Assembly: GCF_016110345.1 (NCBI RefSeq)
Contig: NZ_AP019011.1
Coordinates: forward strand, 1,612,001 to 1,676,000
DNA: 64,000 nucleotides
Direction of reading: 5' to 3'
Source: Fluviibacter phosphoraccumulans
GTDB lineage: Bacteria; Pseudomonadota; Gammaproteobacteria; Burkholderiales; Rhodocyclaceae
In this document: one piece after another, positions 46,191-57,918 of the stretch
Position numbering within the stretch: position 1 is the stretch's first letter
Layout: every line of letters begins with the position of its first letter
Notes under the pieces: model-generated
Database searches by the model: none
Seen by the model: only the letters and a program-made list of their open reading frames with translations
Told to the model about the DNA's origin: nothing
Position numbers and translations under genes: made by a program

Positions 46191-49004
46191 ATGACGCTTG
46201 CCAAATCCTTTGAACCCGCCGACATCGAACGCCGCTGGTACCAGACCTGGGAAGAAAGCGGTTACTTCGCCGCGGGCGACGATGCTGCCAAGGATGAGGC
46301 CTTCTGCATTCTGCTGCCGCCACCCAACGTGACCGGCACCCTGCACATGGGCCACGGCTTCAACCAAACGCTGATGGATGCGCTGACCCGTTATCACCGC
46401 ATGCGCGGCGCCAACACGCTGTGGCAACCGGGCACCGATCACGCGGGTATTGCGACGCAGATCGTCGTTGAGCGTCAACTGGAGCGTGATGGCATTTCCC
46501 GTCATGACCTCGGCCGCGAAAAGTTCCTGGAAAAGGTCTGGGAATGGAAAGCCTATTCGGGCGGCACCATTACCCAACAGATGCGTCGCCTGGGTAGCTC
46601 CTGCGACTGGACTCGTGAGCGCTTCACGATGGATGCCGGTCTATCCAAAACCGTTACCGAGAGCTTTGTCCGTCTCTACAACGAAGGTCTCATTTACCGC
46701 GGCAAGCGTCTGGTCAACTGGGATCCGAAGCTGAATACCGCCGTCTCCGATCTGGAAGTGCTCTCGGAAGAGGAAGATGGTTTCCTCTGGCACATTCGTT
46801 ATCCGCTGGCCGATGGCAGTGGTTCACTGACTGTCGCCACCACGCGCCCGGAAACCATGCTCGGCGATACCGCCGTGATGGTGCATCCGGAAGACCCGCG
46901 CTATCAGCACCTGATCGGCAAGATGGTGAAGCTGCCGCTGACCGATCGTGAAATCCCCATCATCGCCGACAGCTATGTCGATCTGGAATTTGGTACCGGC
47001 TGCGTCAAGGTCACACCCGCGCATGACTTTAATGACTATGCGGTTGGCCAACGCCATAATCTGCCACTGATTTCGATTCTGACGCTGGATGCCAAGATCA
47101 ATGACCATGCGCCGGAAAAATACCGCGGTCTGGATCGCTTTGAAGCACGTAAAGCCATCGTTGCCGATCTGGAAGCCCTGGGGATCCTGGAAAAAACTGA
47201 TAAGCACAAACTGAAGGTGCCACGCGGTGATCGCACCGGCGTGGTGATTGAGCCTATGCTCACAGATCAGTGGTTTGTCGCCATGTCCAAGCCTGGTGCA
47301 GACGGCAAATCAATCACGCAAAAGGCACTAGATGTGGTCGCCAATGGCGAAGTGCGCTTTCATCCGGAAAACTGGGTCAATACCTACAACCAGTGGCTCA
47401 ACAACATTCAGGATTGGTGTATCTCACGTCAGCTGTGGTGGGGCCACCAGATTCCAGCCTGGTACAGCGATAGCGGCAAGGTGTACGTGGCACTCGACGA
47501 AGCCGAAGCGCAAGCACAAGCCGAAGCGGCCGGCGATACCGGCACGCTACGTCGCGACGAAGACGTACTCGACACCTGGTACTCCAGCGCCCTGTGGCCG
47601 TTCTCGACCCTGGACTGGACACCGGATTGGCCGAATACGCCAAATGCCATGCTGGAACGCTATCTGCCGACCAGCGTACTCGTTACCGGCTTTGACATCA
47701 TCTTCTTCTGGGTCGCCCGTATGGTGATGATGACCCAGCACCTGACCGGCCGCATTCCGTTCAAAGACGTGTACGTACATGGTCTGATCCGCGATGCCAA
47801 GGGTCAGAAGATGAGCAAGTCCAAGGGCAATGTGCTGGACCCGATTGATCTGATCGACGGCATTACGCTCGACGAGCTGATCAAGAAGCGCACCTTCGGC
47901 CTGATGAATCCGAAACAGGCCCAGAGCATCGAAAAAGAAACCCGCAAGGAATTTCCGGATGGGATTCCGAGTTTCGGTACGGATGCCCTACGCTTCACCT
48001 TCACCTCACTGGCTAGCCCTGGGCGTGACATCAAGTTTGATCTATCGCGCTGCGAAGGCTATCGCAACTTCTGCAACAAGCTGTGGAACGCCACACGCTT
48101 CGTGCTGATGAATACCGAAGAGCAGGATTGCGGCATTGAAGCCGCCGATGCCGATCTGAAGTTCTCAGCCGCCGACCGCTGGATCGTGAGTCTGCTACAG
48201 CGCGCCGAAACAGAAATCGCCCAGCAACTTGGCGAATACCGTTTTGATCTGGCTGCACAAGCGCTCTATCACCTGGTATGGGATGAATACTGCGACTGGT
48301 ATCTGGAAATCGCCAAGACCCAGATTCAGACCGGTACTGCAGAAGAGCAACGCGCAACACGCCTCACCCTGTTGCGTGTCCTTGAAACGATTCTGCGTCT
48401 GGCGCATCCGTTCATTCCGTTCATCACGGAAGAGCTCTGGCAAACCATTGCACCGATGGCTGGCCGCAAAACCGGTGAAACCATTCTGCTGGCGGCCTAC
48501 CCCGTGGCTGACAGCACACGAATCGATGCCGCAGCGGAGTCACAGATTGAACGACTGAAAGCGCTGGTCTCTTCATGCCGCAACCTGCGCGGTGAGATGA
48601 GCCTGTCGCCGGCCACGCGCGTACCGCTGATTGTTGCTGCACCCGCTGCCGAACAAACGGAACTGGCGAGTGGTACGGCCGTGCTCAAGGCGTTGGCTAA
48701 GCTGGTGGATATCCGCTTTGTCGAAACTCTGCCTGCCGATGCCATGGCACCGGTTGCCGTGTTAGGCAACATTCAGCTGATGCTCGAAGTGGAGATTGAT
48801 GTGCCTGCTGAAATCGCCCGCCTGGAAAAAGAAATTGCACGTCTGGAAAGCGAGATCGCCAAAGCGGAGAGCAAGCTGGGTAATGCCTCTTTTGTCGACC
48901 GCGCACCACCGGCGGTCGTGGCACAGGAGCGCCAGCGCATGGCCGACTTTGGCAACACACTGAGCATGCTGAAACCACAGCTGGCTAAACTAAAAACCAG
49001 TTAA
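46191..49004 (+). CDS. valS: Valine--tRNA ligase
   Basis: ValRS, 937 residues, charges tRNA-Val and edits Thr-tRNA. Class I signatures are present: the HIGH-type [13 protein letters not shown] near the N-terminus and KMSKS in [16 protein letters not shown]-terminal coiled coil ([21 protein letters not shown]) ends the protein, as in most ValRS. Last gene of the pepA-holC-valS row. Confidence 0.98.
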   Translation: MTLAKSFEPADIERRWYQTWEESGYFAAGDDAAKDEAFCILLPPPNVTGTLHMGHGFNQTLMDALTRYHRMRGANTLWQPGTDHAGIATQIVVERQLERDGISRHDLGREKFLEKVWEWKAYSGGTITQQMRRLGSSCDWTRERFTMDAGLSKTVTESFVRLYNEGLIYRGKRLVNWDPKLNTAVSDLEVLSEEEDGFLWHIRYPLADGSGSLTVATTRPETMLGDTAVMVHPEDPRYQHLIGKMVKLPLTDREIPIIADSYVDLEFGTGCVKVTPAHDFNDYAVGQRHNLPLISILTLDAKINDHAPEKYRGLDRFEARKAIVADLEALGILEKTDKHKLKVPRGDRTGVVIEPMLTDQWFVAMSKPGADGKSITQKALDVVANGEVRFHPENWVNTYNQWLNNIQDWCISRQLWWGHQIPAWYSDSGKVYVALDEAEAQAQAEAAGDTGTLRRDEDVLDTWYSSALWPFSTLDWTPDWPNTPNAMLERYLPTSVLVTGFDIIFFWVARMVMMTQHLTGRIPFKDVYVHGLIRDAKGQKMSKSKGNVLDPIDLIDGITLDELIKKRTFGLMNPKQAQSIEKETRKEFPDGIPSFGTDALRFTFTSLASPGRDIKFDLSRCEGYRNFCNKLWNATRFVLMNTEEQDCGIEAADADLKFSAADRWIVSLLQRAETEIAQQLGEYRFDLAAQALYHLVWDEYCDWYLEIAKTQIQTGTAEEQRATRLTLLRVLETILRLAHPFIPFITEELWQTIAPMAGRKTGETILLAAYPVADSTRIDAAAESQIERLKALVSSCRNLRGEMSLSPATRVPLIVAAPAAEQTELASGTAVLKALAKLVDIRFVETLPADAMAPVAVLGNIQLMLEVEIDVPAEIARLEKEIARLESEIAKAESKLGNASFVDRAPPAVVAQERQRMADFGNTLSMLKPQLAKLKTS

Positions 49005-49019
49005 AACTCCGCAAAAAAA

Positions 49020-50882
49020 CTATTTAAGATAGGCCGGCATCAAGCCGCGTAGAGCATTGCCCACGCGCAGCCGGCCTTCTCTGGATGCTGCTTTAATATC
49101 CGAAATAGTCAACAGCGACTCGCTGGCCTCACCGCGGGATAACAGTTCACTGCGCAGTACGCCTGGCAACAAACCACAACGCAGGGGCGGTGTCAGTAAT
49201 CGATTGCCTTCGCGCACGAACACATTACTGCGTGCGCCCTCACAAACAAAACCCATCTGATTACAGAACAGCGCATCGAATGCCTGCTGCGCGACGGCCC
49301 TATCGATGGCCGCATCATAAGTGGTACGTACCGACGTCTTATGTTGTAACAACGGGTTTGAGGCATCCAGCGGCGACTCGGCCCAGATCAACGCCACGCG
49401 CTCGGACAACGGCGGCAATGCCGCCCAACTGGAGCGCCAGGCGCCGTTGTGCGCCAGATCAATGCGCACCCGGTAGCTTCTGGAAAATTCACTGACCGGG
49501 GCTTTCTGCCGCACTTCAGCCTTAACCTGCCAAAGTATCGCTTCAAACGCCTCTGCATCAAATGCAAACCCCAAGGCTTGTGCAGAAGCTGCAAGGCGCG
49601 ACCGGTGCCCACGATATCGAGGAAATAACTCGACAAGCGGTAGCGTGGCTTCCAATTCGGCAGCGGGTAATTCCAGACGGAGCGTCTCAAAGAGCGTGAA
49701 GCCCGGATCCGGTTTCGTCAGGAAAGCACTCTTCAACAGGCATTCAGCATATTCATCGGCTGGGTCCGAATCCCACACGATGCCGCTACCTACACCCAGC
49801 ACACCTGTTCGCGAAGCCGTTGCCTCACCAATGGGCGGATCCAGAATCAGCGTACGAATCGCAACATTCGCCTGTATTCGATCCGCCATCGCCCACCCAA
49901 TGCTACCTGTGTATAAACCACGCGGCGCAGACTCCCAGGCCTGAATCTTTTGCATGGCAGCCACTTTAGGCGCACCGGTCACTGAGCCACAGGGAAACAG
50001 CGCCGTCATCAGGTCGTTCAACCGTGACGTCTTCAAGGTGGCCGAAATGGTCGAGGTCATCTGATGCACGGTGGTGTAGGCCTCCACATCAAACAGCCTG
50101 TCAACCACCACGCTCCCAGGATGCGCCACACGTCCCAGATCATTGCGTAGCAGATCCACAATCATCAGGTTCTCTGCACGGTTTTTTTCCGAAGCTTTGA
50201 GTGCGGCGGCATAGGCACTATCTGCATGGGCTTCCGGGGCTCGCGGGGCGGTGCCTTTCATCGGACGCACGGTGATCTGCCTATCGGCCACCTCAAAGAA
50301 AAGCTCTGGCGAGAATGACAACACCTGATACTCCGGCATATCGATGTACACCGCATACGCCGTGGGTTGTGCCTGCGCCAACTTTAAAAATACGTGAGCA
50401 GGATGACCATAGAGGGTAACGTCCAATGGGAAGGTGAAGTTCACCTGATAAATTTCACCTTCAGCAATGGCGCGTCGAATCTCCTGTAATTTGAGTGCAT
50501 AGCGCGCTGCACTTTGCCCGGCAGGACCGCGCAGACATCCCGCAGCTGTCACCGCATCGCGTGACAATAACCAGGCATCTGCCTCGGCGCTGGTCAGCCA
50601 TTGGGCGCCATCGAAAATCCAGACATAACCAATCGGCGCAGCATGTTTTTCCGGCTGCGGTACCGCAGCCTCCAGGACCGCTCCAACCTCATAGTCCAAG
50701 GCAAAGACCACAAAGCGCCCCTGTGCCCGCGCTTCATCGGCCGCCGTTAATGCGGTCGCGAGTGTCTGGGCATCATGAACGGGCCAGGTTTCCAGCAATT
50801 GACCGCTGAGCAGACTTTGGGCCGCCGAGGCCGCCGCCGTGCCATTACGAAAGAGGATCGCCGAAGCTGAATGGCTAGGCAC
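49020..50882 (-). CDS. pabB-pabC: Fused aminodeoxychorismate synthase I / aminodeoxychorismate lyase
   Basis: A 620-residue fusion. Residues 1 to about 370 are the chorismate-binding PabB part (EIYQVNFTFPLDV, FPCGSVTGAPKVAAMQ, GLYTGSIGWA), forming 4-amino-4-deoxychorismate with PabA. The C-terminal 240 residues are a class IV PLP domain (QHKTSVRTTYDAAID with the Lys; CEGARSNVFV; GLLPGVLR) that releases pyruvate to give p-aminobenzoate for folate. Fusions of this type are known. A TusA-like gene lies 2 bases upstream on the same strand. Confidence 0.9.
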   Translation of the reverse strand: MPSHSASAILFRNGTAAASAAQSLLSGQLLETWPVHDAQTLATALTAADEARAQGRFVVFALDYEVGAVLEAAVPQPEKHAAPIGYVWIFDGAQWLTSAEADAWLLSRDAVTAAGCLRGPAGQSAARYALKLQEIRRAIAEGEIYQVNFTFPLDVTLYGHPAHVFLKLAQAQPTAYAVYIDMPEYQVLSFSPELFFEVADRQITVRPMKGTAPRAPEAHADSAYAAALKASEKNRAENLMIVDLLRNDLGRVAHPGSVVVDRLFDVEAYTTVHQMTSTISATLKTSRLNDLMTALFPCGSVTGAPKVAAMQKIQAWESAPRGLYTGSIGWAMADRIQANVAIRTLILDPPIGEATASRTGVLGVGSGIVWDSDPADEYAECLLKSAFLTKPDPGFTLFETLRLELPAAELEATLPLVELFPRYRGHRSRLAASAQALGFAFDAEAFEAILWQVKAEVRQKAPVSEFSRSYRVRIDLAHNGAWRSSWAALPPLSERVALIWAESPLDASNPLLQHKTSVRTTYDAAIDRAVAQQAFDALFCNQMGFVCEGARSNVFVREGNRLLTPPLRCGLLPGVLRSELLSRGEASESLLTISDIKAASREGRLRVGNALRGLMPAYLK

Positions 50883-50884
50883 GA

Positions 50885-51145
50885 CTATTTACGCTGCAGG
50901 TAAAACACCAGACAGCTGCCCTCTTCCACAAGATGCAACAGCCGATGACCCGTCTGCCGGGCAAAAGCGGCAAAGTCTTCTTTGGCTGCTTGGTCGGTGG
51001 CGCGAATTTCCAGAATCTCTCCACTGGTCATCTCAGCCAGTGCCTTTTTGGTCCGCAAAATCGGCATTGGACATTTAAGCCCACAGACATCAAGCGCGCG
51101 ATCAGGCACAGGGATAACAGGTTCGTTCATAACTTGCACTGACAA
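50885..51145 (-). CDS. TusA-family sulfurtransferase-like protein
   Basis: An 86-residue protein with the TusA signature DVCGLKCPMPILRTKKAL; the first Cys of CGLKCP carries sulfur in the family. It could pass sulfur to MnmA (encoded at 6,948-8,120) or serve other sulfur trafficking. It lies between a BepA-like protease gene (9-base gap) and the pabB-pabC fusion, on the same strand. Confidence 0.88.
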   Translation of the reverse strand: MSVQVMNEPVIPVPDRALDVCGLKCPMPILRTKKALAEMTSGEILEIRATDQAAKEDFAAFARQTGHRLLHLVEEGSCLVFYLQRK

Positions 51146-51154
51146 AAAACGTGA

Positions 51155-52630
51155 TCAAAATGGCGACTGATTCGCCGCCTTACGCTCTTCCAGCACCTGG
51201 GCACGGAGAATGCGTAAGCGGCTATCAATCATCGACTGTTCCTGAAACTGCCGGGCTTCTCGTTGTGCTAATTCCAATTGTTCTACCGCCGCTTGCGTCT
51301 GGCCGTTCAGCGCGTACGCCTCAGCAGTCGCACGCCTCGATTGCACCGACTTGCCTAAGGCCGCGTAAGACTGCGCCTGCAGCAAATACAGTTTAGGATC
51401 ACGCACGCCGCGATTGATACGCGCATCAATGATTTGAATTGCCGCCTCGTTCTGCCCTTGCAGTTGAAGTGCATTCACCAGCCCGAGCATGATCGCTTCA
51501 TCATTGGGGTAGCGTTTGTACCCTTCGCGATAGATTGCCGTTGCCGCCCCGATCTCTTTTTCCGCCATCTTGATTTCAGCAGCCAAGGTTTCAAACATCG
51601 GGTTAGCGCTAGCCAGCTTTCTGGCCTGAAGCAATGATTTCTCGGCTTCGGGAAAGTTTCCCTGACGCAGTTGGGCGCGCGACATACCGTACCAAACCGC
51701 CGATTCGTGCGCAAAACGACGCTCACGCAACTGCGTTTCAAACTCTGCCATGGCATCCTGTGGCGTCGATTCCATGACACGTAGCTTGGCTCGCACCAGG
51801 TAAAACTCCTGGGAATCACGAATCTGTTTGTAGGGGGCATTGTGCGCACGTCCCTGCATGTCGGATATCCGCTCAGTCGTGAGCGGGTGCGTTCTCAGAT
51901 AAACCGGCGCATTGTTCTCGTAGAGTGCGGTGGCTTTTTGTAAGCGCTCAAAAAAGTCAGCCATACCCTTCGGGTCATAGCCGGCTTTAGCCAGCGTCGT
52001 AAATCCGACGCGATCTGCCTCACGCTCGAAGTCTCTCGAATACGCCAGCTGCGATTGAATATTCGCCGCCTGAATCGCCTGACCAGCGCCCTGAGCCATC
52101 TGACCGGTATTACCGCCAGCACGAGCCGCTAAAACGATTAAGGCCAGACTGGCCAGCGATGAAATTTGCTGATTCTGAGCGGCCATAAAGCCACGCGCCA
52201 GATGTTGCTGAATGACGTGCGAGACTTCATGGGCCAGCACACCGGCGAATTCTGACTCTGTGCGTGCCGCAAGCAGCAAGCCGGTATTGACCCCGACGTA
52301 ACCGCCAAAGGTGGCGAAGGCATTAATCTGACGATCGCGCAGTACAAAGAACGTAAAACGCCCATTCGGATCAGCACTGGCCGACACCAAACGGCGACCG
52401 ACGCGATTAACGTAGCCGCTCACTTCCGGGTCATCGATATAGCTGGGTTCGCGCAGACGAATCTCGTTATAAAACTCAGCGCCCAGTTTGCGCTGTAGCT
52501 GTGGCGGTAAAACTTCGTGCGCCGCATCCCCCAGCTCGGGTAAGTCGCTCGACACGGCATTAACCGGGAGCGCAGCGCTAGCCACGGCCATCGCCATTAC
52601 TACAGCAAACGTTTTCCTGATTCGGTGCAT
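51155..52630 (-). CDS. bepA: Periplasmic M48 metalloprotease, BepA-like
   Basis: A 491-residue protein. A signal peptide covers about residues 1-25 (RKTFAVVMAMAVASAALPVNA). The zinc motif HEVSH is at 134-138, with the third ligand in the following FEREADRVGF. The C-terminal half is made of TPR-like helices (AIQIIDARINRGV, YLLQAQSYAALG). BepA (YfgC) acts in outer-membrane protein quality control, including LptD assembly. Start 52,630 is chosen for the signal peptide; no strong ribosome-binding site. Confidence 0.88.
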   Translation of the reverse strand: MHRIRKTFAVVMAMAVASAALPVNAVSSDLPELGDAAHEVLPPQLQRKLGAEFYNEIRLREPSYIDDPEVSGYVNRVGRRLVSASADPNGRFTFFVLRDRQINAFATFGGYVGVNTGLLLAARTESEFAGVLAHEVSHVIQQHLARGFMAAQNQQISSLASLALIVLAARAGGNTGQMAQGAGQAIQAANIQSQLAYSRDFEREADRVGFTTLAKAGYDPKGMADFFERLQKATALYENNAPVYLRTHPLTTERISDMQGRAHNAPYKQIRDSQEFYLVRAKLRVMESTPQDAMAEFETQLRERRFAHESAVWYGMSRAQLRQGNFPEAEKSLLQARKLASANPMFETLAAEIKMAEKEIGAATAIYREGYKRYPNDEAIMLGLVNALQLQGQNEAAIQIIDARINRGVRDPKLYLLQAQSYAALGKSVQSRRATAEAYALNGQTQAAVEQLELAQREARQFQEQSMIDSRLRILRAQVLEERKAANQSPF

Positions 52631-52651
52631 AACCACATAATACCCAACAAA

Positions 52652-52680
52652 GAAAAAGCCCGCCTTAAGGCGGGCTTTTT
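52652..52680. terminator. Bidirectional terminator upstream of bepA-like gene / after csp
   Basis: AAAAAGCCCGCC-TTAA-GGCGGGCTTTTT: a 12-bp symmetric stem with A- and T-runs. It ends the csp transcript on the minus strand and separates it from the bepA-like gene. Confidence 0.9.
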
Positions 52681-52721
52681 CCTGATGGGGCTTTGTCACA
52701 AGGACATCGCCCACATCCGCA

Positions 52722-52925
52722 TTAAGCGCGACCGATATTAGCGGCTTGCTTACCCTTCGGGCCGTCGACCACGTCGAAGGAGACGCGTTCGCCTTCCTTC
52801 AGGGTCTTGAAACCATTCATGGTGATTGCGGAGAAATGGGCGAACAGATCTTCACCGCCGCCATCCGGCGTGATGAAACCAAAACCCTTTGCGTCATTGA
52901 ACCACTTGACGGTACCTAGTGCCAT
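52722..52925 (-). CDS. Cold-shock-domain protein
   Basis: A 67-residue CspA-family RNA/DNA-binding protein: [21 protein letters not shown] with RNP1 (KGFGFI) and DLFAHFSAI (RNP2). It melts RNA structure and may be cold- or growth-phase-regulated. It is monocistronic, with its terminator directly downstream and a long 244-base region before clpS upstream. Confidence 0.95.
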   Translation of the reverse strand: MALGTVKWFNDAKGFGFITPDGGGEDLFAHFSAITMNGFKTLKEGERVSFDVVDGPKGKQAANIGRA

Positions 52926-53169
52926 GTTACTACTTCCTTCCGGTCGTACTGACCTCTTTAAACTATTTCAGAACGTAGCACACTCAGTGCGCCCACACTC
53001 CTCCCTGTACCGGAACCCCGGTATTTGGCTTTTGTACGCGATGTTTTACTCATCGTCAACAAGTTTTTACAATTATTTTTGCTGCGGCGCACAGTCTATC
53101 TGGTGGATTCAATGGACTTTTTATGACAAACCCATTGAAGATTTGTCGCTCAGACCTTAAATTGTGACC

Positions 53170-53490
53170 ATGGCAGCCCATCGAAAAACCCAAGAAGGCA
53201 CCGCGCTCCTCGAAAGAGAGTCGGTTGATATCCGCCCACCACCGCTCTACCAGGTACTGCTGCTGAACGATGATTTCACGCCGATGGCGTTTGTCATCCA
53301 AGTACTCGAATCCATCTTTCGCATGGACCATGAAAAAGCCATGCGTATCATGCTCGAAGTGCATACTGCTGGACGTGGTATCTGCGGCATCTATACCCGT
53401 GACATCGCAGCCAGCAAGGTTGAACAAGTTGTTAATCTGGCCAGGGAGCATCAACACCCTCTGGCCTGCGTGATGGAGGAAGCCCCATGA
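53170..53490 (+). CDS. clpS: ATP-dependent Clp protease adaptor ClpS
   Basis: ClpS, 106 residues, brings N-degron substrates to Clp[26 protein letters not shown] is the conserved core with the DDFTPM loop; [27 protein letters not shown] follows as expected. ATG at 53,170 is used; a GTG six bases earlier is possible. The stop overlaps clpA (ATGA at 53,487). Confidence 0.96.
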   Translation: MAAHRKTQEGTALLERESVDIRPPPLYQVLLLNDDFTPMAFVIQVLESIFRMDHEKAMRIMLEVHTAGRGICGIYTRDIAASKVEQVVNLAREHQHPLACVMEEAP

Positions 53491-55772
53491 TTGCCCAGGA
53501 ACTTGAAGTCAGCCTGCATACGGCCTTTGTCGAAGCCCGTCAGAAACGTCACGAATTCATTACCGTCGAACATCTGTTACTCGCGCTCATTGACAACCCC
53601 TCTGCGGCCGATGCGCTGCGTGCTTGCGGCGCACAACTCGAAGCGCTACGGCATGAGTTGACGCGCTTCACGCAAGAGCACACACCACGCGTTGCCGAAG
53701 ATATCGAGGCGGAAACACAACCAACGCTGGGGTTCCAACGCGTCATTCAGCGCGCAATTTTGCACGTGCAATCGTCCGGCAAAAAAGAAGTCACCGGGGC
53801 CAATGTGCTGGTGGCCATTTTTGGCGAGAAAGATTCGCACGCTGTTTATTACCTGCAGAAACAAAATATCTCTCGCTTGGATTTGGTGAATTTTATTTCC
53901 CACGGCATCGCCAAAGTGCCGCGCGACAGCGCCAAGCCGCAGGGTGAAGACGGTGAGGCCGACACCACTGAGAAAAGCCAGACTGGGCCGCTGGAACAAT
54001 TCACGGTGAATCTGAATGCGCTTGCCCAGGAAGGCAAGATTGATCCATTGATCGGTCGCGAACGTGAGCTGGAACGCGTGGTACAAATTCTTTGCCGTCG
54101 GCGCAAAAACAACCCGCTGCTGGTTGGCGAAGCAGGCGTTGGCAAAACGGCCATTGCCGAAGGCCTGGCCCGACGCGTGGTAGACAAAGAGGTGCCTGAC
54201 GTCTTGGCGGATGCCATTGTCTACTCGCTCGACATGGGTGCCCTCCTTGCTGGCACCAAGTATCGCGGCGATTTCGAACAACGCCTCAAGGGTGTACTGA
54301 AGGCGCTGAAGAGCAACCCGAATGCCATTCTCTTCATTGACGAAATCCACACGTTGATTGGCGCCGGTTCGGCTTCGGGCGGCACGCTTGACGCCTCTAA
54401 TCTGCTGAAACCGGCATTAGCGAATGGTCAACTCCGTTGCATCGGTGCAACCACCTTCGTTGAATATCGTGGCATCTTTGAAAAAGATTCCGCTTTATCC
54501 CGTCGCTTTCAGAAGGTGGATGTCAACGAACCCTCTGTGGCCGAGACAATTGAAATTCTCAAAGGCCTGAAGTCGCGTTTCGAATCGCATCACAGCATCA
54601 AATACAGCGCCTCTGCTTTAACCACGGCCGCCGAGTTAGCCGCACGTCACATTACGGATCGCCATCTCCCGGACAAAGCCATTGACGTGATTGATGAAGC
54701 GGGTGCCGCGCAACGTATTCTGCCCAAGAGCAAACAGAAGAAAGTCGTCGGCAAACATGAAATCGAAGAAATCGTGGCGCGCATCGCCCGCATCCCGCCT
54801 TCTCATGTCTCTAACGATGACAAGCGCGCGCTCAAGAATCTGGACCGCGATCTAAAGGCCGTTGTTTTTGGGCAGGACAATGCCATTGATGCGCTCGCAC
54901 GTGCGATCAAGATGGCGCGCTCGGGCCTGGGCAACCCCGGCAAACCGATTGGTGCCTTCCTGTTCTCGGGCCCCACCGGCGTTGGTAAAACCGAGGTGGC
55001 CAAGCAACTGGCCTACTGCCTGGGCATTGATTTGCTCCGCTTCGACATGTCGGAATACATGGAGCGTCATGCCGTCTCCCGACTCATCGGCGCGCCTCCG
55101 GGCTATGTCGGTTTTGAGCAAGGTGGTTTACTGACCGAAGCCATCAACAAGAAACCCTACTGCGTGTTACTGCTCGATGAAATCGAAAAAGCACACCAGG
55201 ACATTTACAACGTGCTGCTACAAGTCATGGATCACGGCACGCTGACCGACAACAACGGACGCAAAGCCGACTTCCGCAATGTCGTCATCATCCTGACCAC
55301 CAACGCCGGCCAGGAAACCCTGAATAAATCCGTGATGGGCTTTACCGCCAAGAAACAAGTCGGCGACGAAATGGACGAGATCAAACGCGTCTTCACACCG
55401 GAATTCCGCAATCGTCTGGATGCGACCATTTCATTCAAGCCGCTGGACTTGGACGTTATTCTGCGCGTGGTCGACAAATTCCTCATGCAGCTGGAAGAAC
55501 AACTGCACGAAAAGAAAGTGGACGTCACTTTCACGGAGGCGCTCAAAACCTACCTCGCTGAAAACGGCTTTGATCCGCTGATGGGCGCACGGCCCATGGC
55601 GCGACTGATTCAGGACACGATTCGTTCCGCTTTGGCCGATGAACTGCTTTTCGGCAAATTGGCGCATGGCGGCCACGTCACCGTGGACATCGACCAGAAC
55701 GATAAGGTGCAACTCCATTTCACCGACGCCGAAAATGTCGACCCACAAGGTCGTGCATCGGTGCCTGCCTGA
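53487..55772 (+). CDS. clpA: ATP-dependent Clp protease ATP-binding subunit ClpA
   Basis: ClpA, 761 residues, unfolds substrates and feeds them to ClpP. The N-domain ([32 protein letters not shown]) binds ClpS. Two AAA+ domains follow, with Walker A motifs GEAGVGKTA and GPTGVGKTE and the sensor/arginine-finger segments. An IGL-type ClpP-docking loop is expected in the D2 domain; [10 protein letters not shown] is close to it. Coupled to clpS by a four-base overlap. Confidence 0.97.
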   Translation: MIAQELEVSLHTAFVEARQKRHEFITVEHLLLALIDNPSAADALRACGAQLEALRHELTRFTQEHTPRVAEDIEAETQPTLGFQRVIQRAILHVQSSGKKEVTGANVLVAIFGEKDSHAVYYLQKQNISRLDLVNFISHGIAKVPRDSAKPQGEDGEADTTEKSQTGPLEQFTVNLNALAQEGKIDPLIGRERELERVVQILCRRRKNNPLLVGEAGVGKTAIAEGLARRVVDKEVPDVLADAIVYSLDMGALLAGTKYRGDFEQRLKGVLKALKSNPNAILFIDEIHTLIGAGSASGGTLDASNLLKPALANGQLRCIGATTFVEYRGIFEKDSALSRRFQKVDVNEPSVAETIEILKGLKSRFESHHSIKYSASALTTAAELAARHITDRHLPDKAIDVIDEAGAAQRILPKSKQKKVVGKHEIEEIVARIARIPPSHVSNDDKRALKNLDRDLKAVVFGQDNAIDALARAIKMARSGLGNPGKPIGAFLFSGPTGVGKTEVAKQLAYCLGIDLLRFDMSEYMERHAVSRLIGAPPGYVGFEQGGLLTEAINKKPYCVLLLDEIEKAHQDIYNVLLQVMDHGTLTDNNGRKADFRNVVIILTTNAGQETLNKSVMGFTAKKQVGDEMDEIKRVFTPEFRNRLDATISFKPLDLDVILRVVDKFLMQLEEQLHEKKVDVTFTEALKTYLAENGFDPLMGARPMARLIQDTIRSALADELLFGKLAHGGHVTVDIDQNDKVQLHFTDAENVDPQGRASVPA

Positions 55773-55811
55773 TTTAATCCACCCTTTTTGATTGACAACG
55801 AGATCTGCAAC

Positions 55812-56309
55812 ATGACGGCATTACTCACGACCGACCTCCTCGATAACAATGAAGCCCTCATCAAAAACGAGCAACTCAGAATCATCGCCCCAATGTTTCA
55901 GCGTTACGGCGGCAAACCCGGGTTCGCCGGCAACATTGTGACGCTGAAGATTTTTGAAGATAACTCCCTGGTACGTACCGTTCTAGGCGAGCCTGGCATC
56001 GGCAAGGTTTTGGTGATTGACGGTGGCGGTAGCCTACGTTGCGCATTGCTGGGCGATCAGCTTGCAGACATGGCCGTCAAAAACGGCTGGGAGGGCGTGG
56101 TTGTTTACGGCTGCATTCGAGACAGCGCAGCCATCAATGCGCTCCCGCTCGGCGTACGCGCCCTTAATACGCATCCGCTGAAAACCGTTAAGAAAAACGT
56201 AGGCGAGCGCGACGTGCCAGTGAGCTTTGGTGGTGTCACGTTGAAACCCGGTGAGTGGCTCTGTGCCGACGAAGACGGTGTCATCGTCTCAACAACTCCA
56301 CTGATCTAA
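55812..56309 (+). CDS. rraA: RraA-family protein (RNase E activity regulator / aldolase fold)
   Basis: A 165-residue protein. The segments [46 protein letters not shown] and [11 protein letters not shown] match RraA, which binds RNase E in E. coli; related proteins are HMG/CHA aldolases with GxxxxDxxR-type metal sites, and the Arg-Asp pair is present. Both roles remain possible. It lies 39 bases after clpA and is followed by a strong terminator. Confidence 0.88.
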   Translation: MTALLTTDLLDNNEALIKNEQLRIIAPMFQRYGGKPGFAGNIVTLKIFEDNSLVRTVLGEPGIGKVLVIDGGGSLRCALLGDQLADMAVKNGWEGVVVYGCIRDSAAINALPLGVRALNTHPLKTVKKNVGERDVPVSFGGVTLKPGEWLCADEDGVIVSTTPLI

Positions 56310-56341
56310 AGCACAGCCAAACAGCGCGTCTCCACACACCG

Positions 56342-56370
56342 AAAAACCGGCCTTCAGGCCGGTTTTTTTA
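56342..56370 (+). terminator. Terminator after rraA
   Basis: AAAAACCGGCC-TTCA-GGCCGGTTTTTTT: a long perfect stem flanked by A- and T-runs, 33 bases after the rraA stop. Confidence 0.9.
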
Positions 56371-56455
56371 TGCGGCAGCGCACACAAGTCTTTATAAAAA
56401 CCAAAGCCAACGCCGCCAACGTTATGTTTTATATCGTTTTTTCACAATCTTATGT

Positions 56456-56484
56456 CTTATATAAGAGCTGTTGCGCATGCAACA
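56456..56484. promoter_or_regulatory. Palindromes at the aceA promoter (possible operator)
   Basis: CTTATATAAG (56,456-56,465, perfect 10-bp palindrome) and TGTTGC-GCAT-GCAACA (56,469-56,484). The second covers the predicted -35 box, so a repressor bound here would block aceA transcription. Confidence 0.5.
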
Positions 56485-56499
56485 AAACATGTATATAGT
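56471..56499 (+). promoter_or_regulatory. Predicted aceA promoter
   Basis: TTGCGC (56,471-56,476), a 17-base spacer and TATAGT (56,494-56,499), about 89 bases before the aceA ATG. Confidence 0.55.
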
Positions 56500-56587
56500 G
56501 ACTCATGCACCGACGCGCGACCACCGCAAGACTCGACCGCACGCCAGCGCACCTCTCATGCGAACTCTCCCCTCTGAAGGAATCAAC

Positions 56588-57898
56588 ATGGCAACTCGTG
56601 AACAGCAAATCGCCGCCCTAGAAAAAGACTGGGCAGAAAACCCCCGCTGGAAAAACGTCAAGCGCGGTTACTCCGCAGAAGACGTGGTACGTCTGCGCGG
56701 CTCCCTGCAGCCGGAATACACTCTGGCCCAACGTGGCGCCAAAGTTCTGTGGGACAAAGTCAACGGTGGCGCCAAGAAGGGCTACGTCAACGCTTTCGGT
56801 GCTATCACTGCCGGTCAAGCCATGCAACAGGCCAAGGCTGGCCTGGAAGCCGTTTATCTGTCGGGCTGGCAAGTTGCCGCCGACGGCAACACGTCGGAAA
56901 CCATGTACCCGGATCAGTCGCTGTACGCCTACGACTCCGTGCCAACCATGGTTCGCCGCATCAACAACACCTTCAAGCGCGCTGACGAAATCCAGTGGTC
57001 GCGTGGCATCAACCCGGGCGACAAAGAATTCATCGATTACTTCCTGCCGATCGTTGCTGACGCTGAAGCCGGTTTCGGTGGTGTTCTGAACGCCTTCGAA
57101 CTGATGAAGAACATGATCGCCTCCGGTGCTGCTGGCGTTCACTTCGAAGACCAACTGGCTGCCGCCAAGAAGTGTGGCCACATGGGCGGCAAGGTGCTCG
57201 TTCCTACGCGTGAAGCCGTCGAGAAGCTGATCTCCGCACGTTTCGCCGCTGACGTCATGGGCGTACCAACCCTGATCCTGGCTCGTACCGATGCCGAAGC
57301 TGCTAACCTGATCACCTCCGACTACGACGAGAACGACAAACCGTTCCTGACCGGCGAACGTACGCAAGAAGGTTTCTACCGCGTCAAGAACGGTCTGGAG
57401 CAGTCGATCAGCCGTGGCGTTGCTTACGCACCGTACGCTGATCTGGTCTGGTGTGAAACTGGCGTGCCTGATATCGGCTTCGCCCGCGAATTCGCCCAAG
57501 CCGTTCTGGCTTCTTGCCCAGGCAAGCTGCTGTCGTACAACTGCTCGCCGTCGTTCAACTGGAAAAAGAACCTCAACGACTCGCAGATCGCTTCCTTCCA
57601 GGAAGAGCTGTCGGCACTGGGTTACAAGTACCAGTTCATCACACTGGCTGGCATCCACGTCAACTGGTACAACACCTTCAAGTTCGCCAAGGCCTATGCT
57701 GGCGGCGAAGGTATGAAGCACTACGTAGAAATGGTTCAGGAACCAGAATTCGCGGCTCGCGAAGATGGTTACACCTTCGTTTCGCACCAGCAGGAAGTCG
57801 GTACCGGTTACTTCGACGAAGTCACCACCGTCATCCAGGGTGGTTCGTCGAGCGTGAAGGCACTGACCGGTTCGACCGAAGAAGAACAGTTCCACTAA
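56588..57898 (+). CDS. aceA: Isocitrate lyase
   Basis: Splits isocitrate to succinate and glyoxylate, the first step of the glyoxylate shunt used on acetate or fatty acids. The 436-residue protein has the catalytic [11 protein letters not shown] motif (Cys nucleophile/base) and [15 protein letters not shown]; length equals the short bacterial form. ATG at 56,588 follows AAGGAA. It is monocistronic between two terminators; aceB is 4 kb downstream in its own unit. Codon use looks highly biased, suggesting high expression. Confidence 0.97.
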   Translation: MATREQQIAALEKDWAENPRWKNVKRGYSAEDVVRLRGSLQPEYTLAQRGAKVLWDKVNGGAKKGYVNAFGAITAGQAMQQAKAGLEAVYLSGWQVAADGNTSETMYPDQSLYAYDSVPTMVRRINNTFKRADEIQWSRGINPGDKEFIDYFLPIVADAEAGFGGVLNAFELMKNMIASGAAGVHFEDQLAAAKKCGHMGGKVLVPTREAVEKLISARFAADVMGVPTLILARTDAEAANLITSDYDENDKPFLTGERTQEGFYRVKNGLEQSISRGVAYAPYADLVWCETGVPDIGFAREFAQAVLASCPGKLLSYNCSPSFNWKKNLNDSQIASFQEELSALGYKYQFITLAGIHVNWYNTFKFAKAYAGGEGMKHYVEMVQEPEFAAREDGYTFVSHQQEVGTGYFDEVTTVIQGGSSSVKALTGSTEEEQFH

Positions 57899-57918
57899 GA
57901 ACTGCGTATCTTCAGCAG

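Noticed and set aside
56618..57895. 425-codon antisense frame across aceA
   Set aside because: A product of strong codon bias in aceA; no recognisable protein features.
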